This document shows, in pieces, positions 1-8,844 of a stretch of 57,639 bases of DNA. Both the position numbers and the translations under genes were made by a program. Source of the DNA: Candidatus Poribacteria bacterium (GTDB lineage Bacteria; Poribacteria; WGA-4E; WGA-3G); contig JAJDTJ010000012.1 of NCBI GenBank assembly GCA_022827225.1, positions 1-57,639 on the forward strand, written 5' to 3'. Every line of letters starts with the position of its first letter. Position 1 is the first letter of the stretch. The notes below the pieces were generated by a model. It made no database searches. It was not told the DNA's origin and saw only the letters and a program-made list of their open reading frames with translations.

Positions 1-439
1 CAAGTGCATCGTAAGCAAAAATAAGTGACATTAGGCTCAGAACTACTTCAAAGATAAAGACAATATCAATCGATGAGAAGAGATTCAGAAGTGGATTCGT
101 TGATCCATGCACCTGACCATCCCACAATGTGGGCACAAAACCGTAAGATACAAAAATTTCGTTACTCAACCGTTTATCCAAGCCAGCATTGAATATACTC
201 AATAAATTAGGTGGACGGACAACTTCAAAACTACCACTAGAATAGGTTCTGCTTTCCAGCAATCGATCATGATTCGATTTAACAGCAACATCGTAACTTG
301 CTAATCGTCGGTCATAATCCTTAATCAGCACAACGGTATTTGCAACAACAAGCAGCAACATAATGAAAACCGCTGCTGCAAATCGGAACGTCATTAGGTT
401 GTCAAGTAGTTCTCGGCGGATGAGTGTTGTTAGCATCAT
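1..439 (-). CDS. ABC-2 type transporter permease, N-terminal part (runs off left edge)
   Basis: The reading frame is open from an ATG at 439 to the window edge, about 146 codons. An AGAGGA ribosome-binding site lies just upstream. The protein starts MMLTTLIRRELLDNLMTFRF, has a first membrane segment (about residues 18-37), a roughly 70-residue polar extracellular part, and then the stretch SSIDIVFIFEVVLSLMSLIF followed by AYDAL. That tail is typical of NosY/DUF3526-like ABC-2 permeases, which form the membrane channel of an ABC exporter. The C-terminal half lies outside the window. A second ATG at 436 is equally possible. The neighbour at 559-948 looks like the remnant of a sister permease. 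The family is judged from memory of its motifs. Confidence 0.75.
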   Translation of the reverse strand, partial: MMLTTLIRRELLDNLMTFRFAAAVFIMLLLVVANTVVLIKDYDRRLASYDVAVKSNHDRLLESRTYSSGSFEVVRPPNLLSIFNAGLDKRLSNEIFVSYGFVPTLWDGQVHGSTNPLLNLFSSIDIVFIFEVVLSLMSLIFAYDAL

Positions 440-558
440 GTATTCCTCTTAACAAATTACCAGTTTCCACCTTTTATATATCTCCTAAAGTTTAGACAAT
501 ATTATAAAACTTATGCTGCCTTGTCAAAAGACGAGGCGTATGGCGTTGAAAAAGGAAT

Positions 559-948
559 TTATCTTCCGTCATACTGCAACTCCGCTCTTTTGGCGCAGCT
601 TGCAAGCCAAAACTTGCTGTTAAAAAATGAGGTTATCGTTACTACAAACGAGTCGCAAAAAAGTTGCACTTCTTTTAATTTAAAGTTTTCGGAGGAATTT
701 TGAGTTAGAAGGAGATTTCTTTTTATTTTCAAAAAAGAAACCAAGGCAATAATAAAGAATAGCAGATTAAACAGGACCAGCAACATAACTTGAGTCAACA
801 CGCTCCGATAAGATATCTGCTCGTCAAAAACCGGCACAGCGTCTGGATCTACCGGTTTCTGAGATAACCCCTCCTTCGCAGGATAGATATGAAGGCTTTC
901 TGGATCACTCTGATCTTCCGCCTGGATAACAAGCCAAAGCGTCCGCAT
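559..948 (-). pseudogene. Remnant of a second ABC-2 permease (C-terminal fragment)
   Basis: This 129-residue open frame has one membrane segment, SVLTQVMLLVLFNLLFFIIA, followed by LVSFLK. That is the usual last helix of NosY/DUF3526-like permeases. The residues before it (SDPESLHIY, DPDAVPVFDE) also resemble the periplasmic part of such proteins. The five other membrane segments expected are absent. In-frame TGA codons lie just before the first ATG, and after FLKIKRN the sequence loses similarity and runs on for about 45 unusual residues. I read it as a decayed sister of the permease at 1-439. It could instead be a real small membrane protein. Confidence 0.45.
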
Positions 949-1019
949 TAATATGCCTCATCACCTTTGTCGGTAAAACGATTTGTGATTACAATTCCTC
1001 TGGATAACAGGTTAAGAGT

Positions 1020-1952
1020 CTACATCCCGTCGCCATCCAAGTATTTGAGTGGACTTTCGACGATGTAATCCCCTGAATCCTCAAGGAACTGTTGGACGAG
1101 GAAGACGTGCCCAGCACCGATAATCAACAGAATGCGATCGTCGGTAGACTCGGTGATGCGCGTCAAGTTCACAAAGATTTTGAGATTCCGAGTATACCAC
1201 AAATACCCAACCCAATTGGCTCCTGGGTACTGATCGCCGAGCCCAACACGCGCGATTCGTAAGTACTGCTGATGTTCAGCGAATCTACCTTCAGGCTGAT
1301 TGAATCGTCTGTACATGTCGGTTATCGGTTCGTACTTCTCAGGTTCAATCCAGATTGTGCCATCTGCATCCTGTGTAACCTTCCCTCCAACCGTAGAAGG
1401 TTGCCCCATGAGGTGTTCCTGATTGTGTGCTTTTGCGAATTTATTGTAGTCTACCAGATCCCAATCAAAGTCCTCTCGGAAAAAACCGTCAGGTTCCTGA
1501 GAGTAGTTTCGGGAATAATCTACGCAGAATACCTTTGAATGCCCGAGTTGTTTTGCTAATCGATAACCGATCTGGTTCCCTTCACCGCGTGTCAGTTGAT
1601 ATGTTCCTTTCAGATAACCTTGATACTCTGCATTGATTTCAGCATTCCGTGAAAAATCTACCTCAAGTGCTATCTTGGTAGGATTAAACGCCTTGAGTTG
1701 TTCGACCAACTGCTTGATTTCGCGTTGGCGTTTGGGGGCAAGGACATCATCCATTTTATAATTAAAACCATCCATTCCCGGATTCGCTAAGTGTCCGCTG
1801 CCGAGAATCATGACTGTCGGTTTTTTCGTTATTTGCGTAACATTCTCTGTAGATAGGTTAGTCTGGTCATCGCTTGCAGCTACACCGACTGTAAATAACA
1901 CAGCGGCGAGTAACGTCATTAAGTAGAACTTATATTTTGCTACGATTTTCAT
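1020..1952 (-). CDS. DUF5694-like protein (TraB/ChaN-type fold), secreted
   Basis: The 310-residue protein has an N-terminal signal peptide (MKIVAKYKFYLMTLLAAVLF, cleaved after GVAAS). The mature part begins with VMILGSGHLANPGMD, then DDVLAPKRQREI and FNPTKIALEV. This is the pattern of DUF5694 proteins, which share the glycine-rich 'GSGH' start and the conserved glutamate of the TraB/ChaN/PrgY group. A second GAGH motif lies near the C terminus. Members are suspected metal-dependent hydrolases but have no established reaction. AAGGAGG lies 6 bases before the ATG. The gene appears to be transcribed alone. Confidence 0.7.
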   Translation of the reverse strand: MKIVAKYKFYLMTLLAAVLFTVGVAASDDQTNLSTENVTQITKKPTVMILGSGHLANPGMDGFNYKMDDVLAPKRQREIKQLVEQLKAFNPTKIALEVDFSRNAEINAEYQGYLKGTYQLTRGEGNQIGYRLAKQLGHSKVFCVDYSRNYSQEPDGFFREDFDWDLVDYNKFAKAHNQEHLMGQPSTVGGKVTQDADGTIWIEPEKYEPITDMYRRFNQPEGRFAEHQQYLRIARVGLGDQYPGANWVGYLWYTRNLKIFVNLTRITESTDDRILLIIGAGHVFLVQQFLEDSGDYIVESPLKYLDGDGM

Positions 1953-2033
1953 AAAACCTCCTTTTCCGAACTCACGTTCCTTTAGCTATACAATACATTG
2001 TACGCGAAATAGGCAGGACATATGTTGTCCTGC

Positions 2034-2372
2034 CTATGATTCATTTTCTCCGTTGCGATTCTGACGGGCGTACTTTAAAAACTCCATATTTCGTAGACGC
2101 GGCTCAGCATCATCCAGTTCAGAACGAATCTCCTGCAAATCTCTAACGATCTGCTTTAAATCCGAGTCAACTTGACGATAGGTTTCTTGAGCGGTTTTCG
2201 GTTTGTTCCCTGACTCTTTCAGGTAATACGACGTTCCCAACCAGACGGACGCAAGTATAGTGATTGTCGTGACACCGACGATTATCGCTACAACAGCCGT
2301 AATCATAGCACCAAACATCATAACAAAGAAGAACACCAACCCAAGAAAGATTAGCAGCAATAGTATGAACAT
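2034..2372 (-). CDS. Small membrane protein with coiled-coil tail, PspB-like (112 aa)
   Basis: I place the start at ATG 2372, which has GGAGGG 7 bases upstream; a GTG at 2390 would add six residues. Residues 1-45 are strongly hydrophobic (one long or two close membrane segments). They are followed by LASVWLGTSYYLKES and a charged helical tail (DSDLKQIVRDLQEIRSELDD). A membrane anchor plus a cytoplasmic coiled coil resembles PspB-type phage-shock proteins, but no family is certain. It lies 14 bases downstream of a similar small gene, and both share the phrase LGTSYY, so they are probably an operon of diverged duplicates. Confidence 0.65.
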   Translation of the reverse strand: MFILLLLIFLGLVFFFVMMFGAMITAVVAIIVGVTTITILASVWLGTSYYLKESGNKPKTAQETYRQVDSDLKQIVRDLQEIRSELDDAEPRLRNMEFLKYARQNRNGENES

Positions 2373-2386
2373 GCCAGTTCCCTCCT

Positions 2387-2623
2387 TCACTCATCTGTTC
2401 CTTTAGCGATTCGGATGAGTCGTTGCACTTCCTCTTTAAGAGAAACTATTTCTGCTTGAACGTCTTTCACTTTTTGCTGTAGTAAGTCTATCTCGCGTTG
2501 CGAAACTCCTTTCATTAAGCCGTTTTTCTGTTTGTAATAGGATGTACCCAGATAGACACACCCGAGCGTTGTTACCGAGATACTTGCAAATATAATAGCA
2601 ACCATCAAAACGATTTGTCCCAT
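2387..2623 (-). CDS. Small membrane protein with coiled-coil tail, PspB-like (78 aa)
   Basis: ATG 2623 is chosen because GGAGGA lies 7 bases upstream. An earlier in-frame start at 2713 would add 30 residues without a ribosome-binding site. Residues 3-24 form a single membrane helix (IVLMVAIIFASISVTTLGCV) followed by YLGTSYYKQKNG. A leucine/glutamate-rich coiled coil then follows (QREIDLLQQKVKDVQAEIVS). The size and order match PspB, the membrane partner of PspC in envelope stress, although this is architecture and not proven homology. It precedes its 112-residue relative in the same orientation. PspA-domain proteins occur far downstream at 45.5-49.5 kb. Confidence 0.65.
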   Translation of the reverse strand: MGQIVLMVAIIFASISVTTLGCVYLGTSYYKQKNGLMKGVSQREIDLLQQKVKDVQAEIVSLKEEVQRLIRIAKGTDE

Positions 2624-2719
2624 TTTCTGTTCCTCCAACTTTGTAATAAAATGTAGTCTTATTTTATTAGAGTCGGCAGAAGAGAAAAAGAGAGTAAAAA
2701 AAGGTGTGCACAATTAATT

Positions 2720-3487
2720 TTAGACAAATCTTGATGATGTTTCCTCATCTGATAGTTGAAAAGGTTGTTCTGATTCGTCTTTCTGAAGTAGACGCGCAAC
2801 GTCATACCCTCTCCGGAGCAATTCGATCAAAAGTTCATCATCTGGGGCATCATTTACCGAACTTAACGTTTTCGTACTTACGTTAGATTCGGCATGGATC
2901 GACATCGCCTCCGACGCTTCGCGGACACCAGCATAGTTCACCCCTAAGTACCGCTGGGTTGTTACAACACTTTTATGCCCTAACATCTCTTGCACAGCAT
3001 AAATATCGCTCGTCTGCTCATAGAGACGCTGCGCATAAGACTTCCGTAAGGAATGCGTGCCAAGTTTTCCGTTCAATCCAGCAGCCTCAAACGCTGGCTT
3101 TAGCACGTCGTGTGCTGCGATACGCGACATCGCTTTCCGTCCTTTGCCTTTCCGTGATGGAAACAGCGGGCGATTGGGATCAACATCCCCAAATAATTCG
3201 CTATGCCAAGCAATAAGTGCCTCAATTGCCTCTCTGCCATCCATATTGACAGGCACGGCTCTTGATACCTCGCCGCCTTTCACGATGCTCCGGTCAAACA
3301 GTAAATCCTTGACAGGCTTGTTATTCTGCCATACATCACCTACTTTCAAGGCAAGCAGTTCGCTAATCCGTCCGCCGACGGACACCCCTAACATAAATAG
3401 GTTCCGATTCCGAATAGCAAATGTGCCCTCAAAAGCCTCTGAAACTTTTCGGATTTCAGCATTATCCAATGGTCTTGTGCCTTTCAT
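2720..3487 (-). CDS. Tyrosine recombinase / site-specific integrase, catalytic domain only
   Basis: This 255-residue protein is the catalytic part of the lambda-integrase/XerCD family, which cuts and rejoins DNA through a tyrosine. The expected residues are visible: Arg40 (VGGRISELLAL), Lys70 (IVKGGE), His145 and Arg148 (THSLRKSYA), His171 (LGHKSVVTTQRY) and nucleophile Tyr180. The usual N-terminal SAM-like DNA-binding domain is missing, because the protein starts directly at the catalytic fold. A tail of about 60 residues follows the catalytic tyrosine. AAGGAG precedes the ATG. No phage or integron gene lies next to it, so it is either a solitary mobile remnant or a host recombinase. Confidence 0.85.
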   Translation of the reverse strand: MKGTRPLDNAEIRKVSEAFEGTFAIRNRNLFMLGVSVGGRISELLALKVGDVWQNNKPVKDLLFDRSIVKGGEVSRAVPVNMDGREAIEALIAWHSELFGDVDPNRPLFPSRKGKGRKAMSRIAAHDVLKPAFEAAGLNGKLGTHSLRKSYAQRLYEQTSDIYAVQEMLGHKSVVTTQRYLGVNYAGVREASEAMSIHAESNVSTKTLSSVNDAPDDELLIELLRRGYDVARLLQKDESEQPFQLSDEETSSRFV

Positions 3488-3564
3488 CTAAAAACTCCTT
3501 CGTATAAGTGCTTACATATAGTAAATAAAACGGAATAAAAACTTTATCGGTTACCCTGTACGCG

Positions 3565-4983
3565 TTAGACAGGTGCGGATCTCCTTCCTGTTGAACTGGC
3601 ACAAAGTTCACACACTAATTGCTCCAAAACACAGGCATCATCTGCGTCTCTTGTCTTCAACTCGGTATCGACGACAAGGGTCTTTTCGATTGCATCGACC
3701 AACTCATCCATCGTAAAAGCATGGAGCGTTTGAAAAATTTTATACGCGACATAGGGATTCTGTTTCAGAATGTTATGTGTGGCTGACTTCGGTAAGATGT
3801 CCCCTACTTCTCCAGCAAGCGGTTGGAAGATATTTTTTGTGAATTCAGCGAATGGCATACGGCTTCGGAGCGGTCGCAGTCCCTTTCTGTCAGCGATGAG
3901 TTTGGCTTGGAGCGCAAATCGGAAATGACGTGTGATTGCTGCATTAACCCAAATTGGTTCCTGATCACTTGCTAACACTTCGTGAAGACTCTTTACCGCC
4001 TGTCCAACCGAGCGTTTCCCGATTGCATCCGTGAGGTCAAAAATGCTGTCAAACGTATTCCGTGTCACCATATTTCGGACATCCTGCTCGTCAACTTGGC
4101 GTTTATCGCCAACAAAGCTGACGATTTTATTGATCGCTTCAGCAATTGTGTGCATATCACCGCCGGTTCGCGTCCGGAGTAGAGAAAAGGCACGCGGTGT
4201 TATCTGTTTACCGTATTCAGCGAATTTGTCTGAGACCTTCTTATAGAGCGGGTCTCGGTTCAACGAGGGGCCCGGTTCCACTGGATCGAAAGACCGGTAG
4301 CGTCCGACAGTTTCAATAGCTTTAACAACTTGGTTCCGTTCGTTCAGAGGGCCTTGTACTGTAAATATTAGGACACTATGCTTAGGTAGATCGCCTTGGA
4401 GCCAATTGAGGAGTACAGCGACATCGCCGGTATCATCAGGCTCCGTAGTGGCATAAGTGTCAAGTTGCTGGACAATCTGCGGTAAACGTTCCAAGAAACC
4501 GCGTTCTTCATCGGTGAGTTTTGTGTTTAACTCATCAATGAGCGAATTGACGGCATTTACGTAATTGAAATGATTTTCGGCAATCTGATGCAGACTGACC
4601 TCTAAAAGTTTTGCCAATGTAGAGATAGATTTCTGTGGATGCGTAGTTTCAATTTTAAATGCGTTTCGGACAATTGTTATCGGTGCTGTACGTTGCTGAA
4701 CTTTAAAGAATGGCGCGTCTCGGACAACGACAACCCGTCGTTCTGCCATGACCGGATAGAGGTCAACTTGCGTCAAAATTTCTCGAATTGTTATACTTGC
4801 ATCCTCCAAAAAAGTGAGATTGAAATCGCGCGTTTCGGGTACAAGTAGATGGTCAAGCATCTGTTTGAGGGTTCCCTCAATAAGAAAACTCTCCTCACCA
4901 CAGAGCAGATATACCGGAAACACTTTGTTGTCTTGGATTTCTCGGGGGATGTTTGGTGGTGGAGTTGCTGGTTTCTGTTTCAT
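3565..4983 (-). CDS. holA: DNA polymerase III subunit delta, with a large internal insertion
   Basis: Delta opens the sliding clamp as part of the clamp loader. The start VYLLCGEESFLIEGTLKQML, the phrase FNLTFLEDAS, and the later PRAFSLLRTRTGGDMHTIAE and DSIFDLTDAIGKR blocks are the usual HolA landmarks, ending in the alpha-helical collar domain. The protein is 472 residues, against about 340 in most bacteria. The extra length sits between VVVVRDAPFF (about residue 92) and LLNWLQGDLPKHS (about 190), inside the first domain. AAGGGA lies before the ATG. The gene is followed by the recombinase on the same strand, 77 bases away. Confidence 0.88.
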   Translation of the reverse strand: MKQKPATPPPNIPREIQDNKVFPVYLLCGEESFLIEGTLKQMLDHLLVPETRDFNLTFLEDASITIREILTQVDLYPVMAERRVVVVRDAPFFKVQQRTAPITIVRNAFKIETTHPQKSISTLAKLLEVSLHQIAENHFNYVNAVNSLIDELNTKLTDEERGFLERLPQIVQQLDTYATTEPDDTGDVAVLLNWLQGDLPKHSVLIFTVQGPLNERNQVVKAIETVGRYRSFDPVEPGPSLNRDPLYKKVSDKFAEYGKQITPRAFSLLRTRTGGDMHTIAEAINKIVSFVGDKRQVDEQDVRNMVTRNTFDSIFDLTDAIGKRSVGQAVKSLHEVLASDQEPIWVNAAITRHFRFALQAKLIADRKGLRPLRSRMPFAEFTKNIFQPLAGEVGDILPKSATHNILKQNPYVAYKIFQTLHAFTMDELVDAIEKTLVVDTELKTRDADDACVLEQLVCELCASSTGRRSAPV

Positions 4984-5144
4984 TCGGTTCCCTTTAGATG
5001 TAATTCGGTATGAAATAGTTGGGCGAATATGCAGTGGGATTATGAGTATGGAAACAAAAAAACACCCTGATTAGGTAGGCACTATCACTTAGGGGTCTTC
5101 GTAAAAGAGTTTGGCTACGGCAAACTGCCGCTTGTTGGAATCGC

Positions 5145-5327
5145 TCAAGTAGTGCTTTCGCTAACGGTCTCCTTCTGGGTACCAGCGGTAACGAACGCGG
5201 AGAAGCGTCTCTTTGTGTCCTGCGTACCACAACTTGGACATTTCGCAGGTTTATCGACGTTATGCGAGCGCTCAAGCACTTCGAATTCAGCACCGCAGTC
5301 GTTGCAGTGATATTCAAAAATGGGCAT
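5145..5327 (-). CDS. FmdB-family zinc-ribbon protein (60 aa)
   Basis: The protein starts MPIFEYHCNDCGAEFEVLE and contains a second pair, CPSCG, so it has the CxxC...CxxC zinc ribbon of the FmdB family. FmdB proteins were named as putative regulators beside formamidase genes, but their role in most bacteria is unknown. ATG 5327 is preferred over ATG 5330 because the family starts at MPIFEY and because AGGAG then lies 6 bases upstream. It begins 9 bases after the stop of the long cyclase-like gene, so the two are probably cotranscribed. The 150 bases beyond its stop hold no gene I can support. Confidence 0.85.
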   Translation of the reverse strand: MPIFEYHCNDCGAEFEVLERSHNVDKPAKCPSCGTQDTKRRFSAFVTAGTQKETVSESTT

Positions 5328-5336
5328 CATTTTCTC

Positions 5337-7775
5337 CTAAGCCGTGATGGGTCGAATAATCAACTTTATTTTTGTTCCTTTTGGTGGAATCACATTGATA
5401 TTGACCCGATAGGTTCTATCGTCGGTACCGGTCGGTAGCGGGTGATTGAAAATGGAATCTGGATCTCGGTAGACAGCGATAATATTATGGAATTTTTGAG
5501 CTGTCCATTGGTTGTTTATCAGTCTACCGCCTGTGAAAACCCAAGATGTTTCCTGCATCGGTTGCTCTTTGAAAGTATTCCAGAGGAGTTCGCGGGCGCG
5601 GCGTGAAATGATCTTATCGCCTTGGCTCCACTCTACCCAGATTTCTACAGGTGAACCTGTAGGTGTTCGCGGATCACCTTCGACCGAAAGGTTCATACCG
5701 GCATCCAACTCCAAGGCACCAAGCACCGTAATTATATGAATCGGTTCCGCGTCAACAACCAAAATACTTTCATGGGTTTTGCCGAGTTTACCACACGCCA
5801 AGAATTCAATAATGCTATCGGCGCGAACTTTTTTATTCATCTCACCCGGTATTGTTATTTCACGTTTACTGGTGTCTAAAGTAACATTCCCGAACTTATA
5901 AACGTTTTCACTAATTTTCTCCGGTTTTACAAGTTGCGGATCTGTCGCTGCAGTGGATTGTGGATAAACAGTAATCTTTTCCGAGGCGGTATTGTCGCTT
6001 TCATCTGTATCGGTGATGTCAATGCGTGCGACCAGTTCTATCTCACCGTCAGTCGCTGGCACCCAATCTGCTGAGACGACAGTCTCTCCGAGTTCCGGGT
6101 TCCAGAGTACTTCGGTCTTACCAACTTCATCGTCAGCCACATAAAATCTTATATTGAGAATACCATCAAAAGGCGTTCCGGTATTCCGTAAGGTTGCACT
6201 GAGTCGAACCGCTTCACCGACACGTGGCGAAGGCGGTGAAAACCGAAGACTTTTTGGAACAATCCCGATATTTGGTTCCGTCGGCCCTGCAAGTGCATGA
6301 CTTAAAGTCATCACCGCAAAACACGTTGCCAAAAAATCGCTCTCCGAACCACGCCATCTTCCGTCAGGTTCCTGTCGTGCCACCATCATTTGTGAGATTT
6401 GATCGTACCAGTTATAGCCAGCAAACGTGTCTAAGGTTGGTGGAATGTCACAGAACCGTTGCAGCGAAAGTAGGTAATAGTAGAGCCATGAGTTAGAACC
6501 GGGGTTTCGGGTTAACGTCCAATGCCTTTTTACCCATGCCATGCCTTTTTGGATTTGCGGATCATCGGCCGGGACCCCACATGCGCGCAGTGCCCAGAGT
6601 CCGGTTGCTGTCATACTGCCGTAGACACCGATTGCCCAAGGTGAGCCATCATCAACTAAATTATAGAGCCATCCACCCGTTTCGGTTTGGTTTCGGCGAA
6701 TCCACTGCTCGGCACGTGCCCATGTGTCCGCTGGAATGTTAAGTCCCCACTGTTTTGCAGCATAAAGTGCATAGATAACCATGTTCATGTGTGCGCCATC
6801 GGCAGTGAAACCGTATCCCCAACCGCCATCGTCTCTTGGGTCGGCGAAATCGTCATCTTCAACAGGCAGCTGCTTTTCGATTAACCGGTTTATCGCAAAT
6901 TGCGCACGTTCCCTATATGCCTCGTCTTGGACCGTTACCAAAACAGGGACAATCACTGCATATTGGTAAACAGCGAACTCATTCCAATCCTGTGTTAATA
7001 GAAATTCCAAACCGTTTTTAACAGATGGGTGTGCGGGTGTATGCCCGGTTGCGAGTAAGGCTTGTAAGGCAAGTGCTGTCTCCTGTGTCTGATCTTCACC
7101 GAAATTCCAGACAGCATCCGGCTCAAAATTTTCAGCCAATCCTTTCAGGCTCGCTTGGCATGTAATACAGATTAGGATAAGTTGATTTTCAGTTCCACAT
7201 TGCAAACAGGTTCGGCTATGTCTTCCCTGCTGTGCTTTTATCCAATTGATACCTTTCGTTACTGCATTCTGGATCTGCTCCGGCGTGACAGGTGGGAACG
7301 TCTGGGTTTGTGCGACAATCGTTGTATGGGCAATATTATTGCTTTCATCTGATTCTTCAATATATTTAACATCCCTGGGGTTAACGACAGCGTAAATTTC
7401 TGTCTCACCGGGGGGGGGTTGCCAACGCGTTTTTACCGATTGCGTCTCTCCGTGTTTCAACTCCAAAATTACATCCTTACAGACGATTTGAAGCGGCTGT
7501 GTTGCTGGATCCCCTTCATAAAGCTCAACAACAAGGTCTTCATTCATTGTTGGGGTCGCGTCCCCAATATTTTTCACTTTAACCGAGATAGTGATCTCTT
7601 CACCTTCAACAGGTGTCGGGTTAGAAAAGGTAATACTGTTAGCATCAACACGAAAATCTGGTAGCTGCGCGAATCCGGTTGTGGCAAATAAGGCGACAAA
7701 ACACATGCCGATCCCGAATTTTAACAGGAAGTTCCGAAAACTTATAGGTTGTGTCAATGAGGAATATCCAATCAT
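5337..7775 (-). CDS. Secreted CARDB / squalene-cyclase-like alpha-barrel protein
   Basis: This 812-residue protein has a signal peptide ending near FATTGFAQ. A CARDB adhesion-type beta domain follows at about 38-150 (PVEGEEITISVKVKNIGDAT, VVNPRDVKYIEESDESNN). Next comes a double-alpha barrel of the squalene/prenyl-cyclase fold at about 165-500 (FLLTQDW, GGWGYGFTADGAH, MTATGLWALRACG, QEPDGRWRG), a second CARDB domain at about 510-605, and a C-terminal beta region. A CLQC/CITC pair near residue 190 looks like an inserted zinc ribbon. The DxDD acid motif of true squalene cyclases is not seen, so it is more likely a binding or structural barrel. GAGGTG precedes the ATG. Confidence 0.7.
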   Translation of the reverse strand: MIGYSSLTQPISFRNFLLKFGIGMCFVALFATTGFAQLPDFRVDANSITFSNPTPVEGEEITISVKVKNIGDATPTMNEDLVVELYEGDPATQPLQIVCKDVILELKHGETQSVKTRWQPPPGETEIYAVVNPRDVKYIEESDESNNIAHTTIVAQTQTFPPVTPEQIQNAVTKGINWIKAQQGRHSRTCLQCGTENQLILICITCQASLKGLAENFEPDAVWNFGEDQTQETALALQALLATGHTPAHPSVKNGLEFLLTQDWNEFAVYQYAVIVPVLVTVQDEAYRERAQFAINRLIEKQLPVEDDDFADPRDDGGWGYGFTADGAHMNMVIYALYAAKQWGLNIPADTWARAEQWIRRNQTETGGWLYNLVDDGSPWAIGVYGSMTATGLWALRACGVPADDPQIQKGMAWVKRHWTLTRNPGSNSWLYYYLLSLQRFCDIPPTLDTFAGYNWYDQISQMMVARQEPDGRWRGSESDFLATCFAVMTLSHALAGPTEPNIGIVPKSLRFSPPSPRVGEAVRLSATLRNTGTPFDGILNIRFYVADDEVGKTEVLWNPELGETVVSADWVPATDGEIELVARIDITDTDESDNTASEKITVYPQSTAATDPQLVKPEKISENVYKFGNVTLDTSKREITIPGEMNKKVRADSIIEFLACGKLGKTHESILVVDAEPIHIITVLGALELDAGMNLSVEGDPRTPTGSPVEIWVEWSQGDKIISRRARELLWNTFKEQPMQETSWVFTGGRLINNQWTAQKFHNIIAVYRDPDSIFNHPLPTGTDDRTYRVNINVIPPKGTKIKLIIRPITA

Positions 7776-7863
7776 AGTTCACCTCAAATTTATCTATGAG
7801 AAAGATTATAGTCCTGCCCGCGCATGGTACCAGATACGTGTTATCTCTTAAAGCGGTCCTGGA

Positions 7864-8832
7864 TTAATTATCTTCCCAATATCCGACCGAAACGGAGGAC
7901 GGTTGTGGAATAGGATTCGCGAACAGTTTCGTTCCGTTTGTAGCGTATTTACTGACTTCACCTGTGAACGTTGCCCCGAGCATGTCTGCGACCCAAATAC
8001 CGTTATCCGAAGGTGATAGACTTATCCCGACAACAGCCATGCCAGCAGGGAATTCATTCATTTTCGTCCCATCCGCTGACAAATTTACTAATATCGACTG
8101 TGACGAAACAACCCAGACGCTGCCATCCTTCGGGTTAACGCGCGGGGAAGTCGGACTCGGCATTTCAAGCTTTAGAAGTTGTTGACCGGTCGGTGAAATC
8201 CGAATAAGTGAACTAAATTGACTGTCTGCAACCCATGCGTTTCCCTCATAATCAACCGCCACACCACCTTTCGGCTCTTGCATCGTCGGACCGACTGCAA
8301 TTTGCGCGCCGTTTGCATCGTAACGATTAATAGGACCGCGTGCATCCGCTACCCAGACACTGCCATCCTTCGGGTTGACAGCTACATTGAATCTACCTGT
8401 TTCCACATTCGGATTGCCACCCGGTGGGATAATTTGGGTCAAAATTTGTTTTCCGTCGCTTGACAGTTTTGACACCCCGTTTAGCCATGCTACCCAGACG
8501 GTGCCATCTGCCGGATTAACAGAGATCATATTTGGGCGTTCAATTGGGGGTGCTTGTATGAATGGTTCATCTGGAGGCTGGGCTGCCTGATCGAATCTGT
8601 AGACAGCATTTGACGCAGAAATAGCGATCCAAGCAACACCATTGGTAGGATTCACCTCTGCAGCACTCGCTTGCGTCAGGTTCGGGATAACCGTCGGATC
8701 GGCGTTCCCATTCGCATGTAATTTGTAGACTGTATCCCCACCACTGATAACCCAACATTCACCGTTATATTGCCCGTAACTGGTAGCGACACACATCAGA
8801 AACAGTATCACTACACACAACATTCTTTTCAT
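7864..8832 (-). CDS. Secreted beta-propeller protein (NHL / Vgb-lyase-like)
   Basis: The protein has 322 residues if it starts at ATG 8832 (MKRMLCVVILFLMCVATSYG, a clean signal peptide); the frame stays open upstream to 8907. Repeated units of about 45 residues follow the pattern 'vnP.dGsvWVad..g.i.r...nG' (VNPADGTVWVAWLNG, VNPKDGSVWVADARG, VDYEGNAWVADSQF, VNPKDGSVWVVSSQ). This is a six-bladed propeller such as NHL or virginiamycin-B-lyase-like proteins. No catalytic residues can be assigned. Upstream codons would encode ERDFFPALKGEVSIP, which derives from the insertion-element end at 8845-8890, so I exclude them. Confidence 0.7.
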   Translation of the reverse strand: MKRMLCVVILFLMCVATSYGQYNGECWVISGGDTVYKLHANGNADPTVIPNLTQASAAEVNPTNGVAWIAISASNAVYRFDQAAQPPDEPFIQAPPIERPNMISVNPADGTVWVAWLNGVSKLSSDGKQILTQIIPPGGNPNVETGRFNVAVNPKDGSVWVADARGPINRYDANGAQIAVGPTMQEPKGGVAVDYEGNAWVADSQFSSLIRISPTGQQLLKLEMPSPTSPRVNPKDGSVWVVSSQSILVNLSADGTKMNEFPAGMAVVGISLSPSDNGIWVADMLGATFTGEVSKYATNGTKLFANPIPQPSSVSVGYWEDN

Positions 8833-8844
8833 CAAAATCTTCGG

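Noticed and set aside
2720..3487. Integron integrase with attC array
   Set aside because: The integron-specific insert is not seen and no gene cassettes or attC-like sites are next to it.
5337..7775. Functional squalene-hopene cyclase
   Set aside because: No DxDD acid motif, a signal peptide and flanking CARDB domains; the protein is exported.
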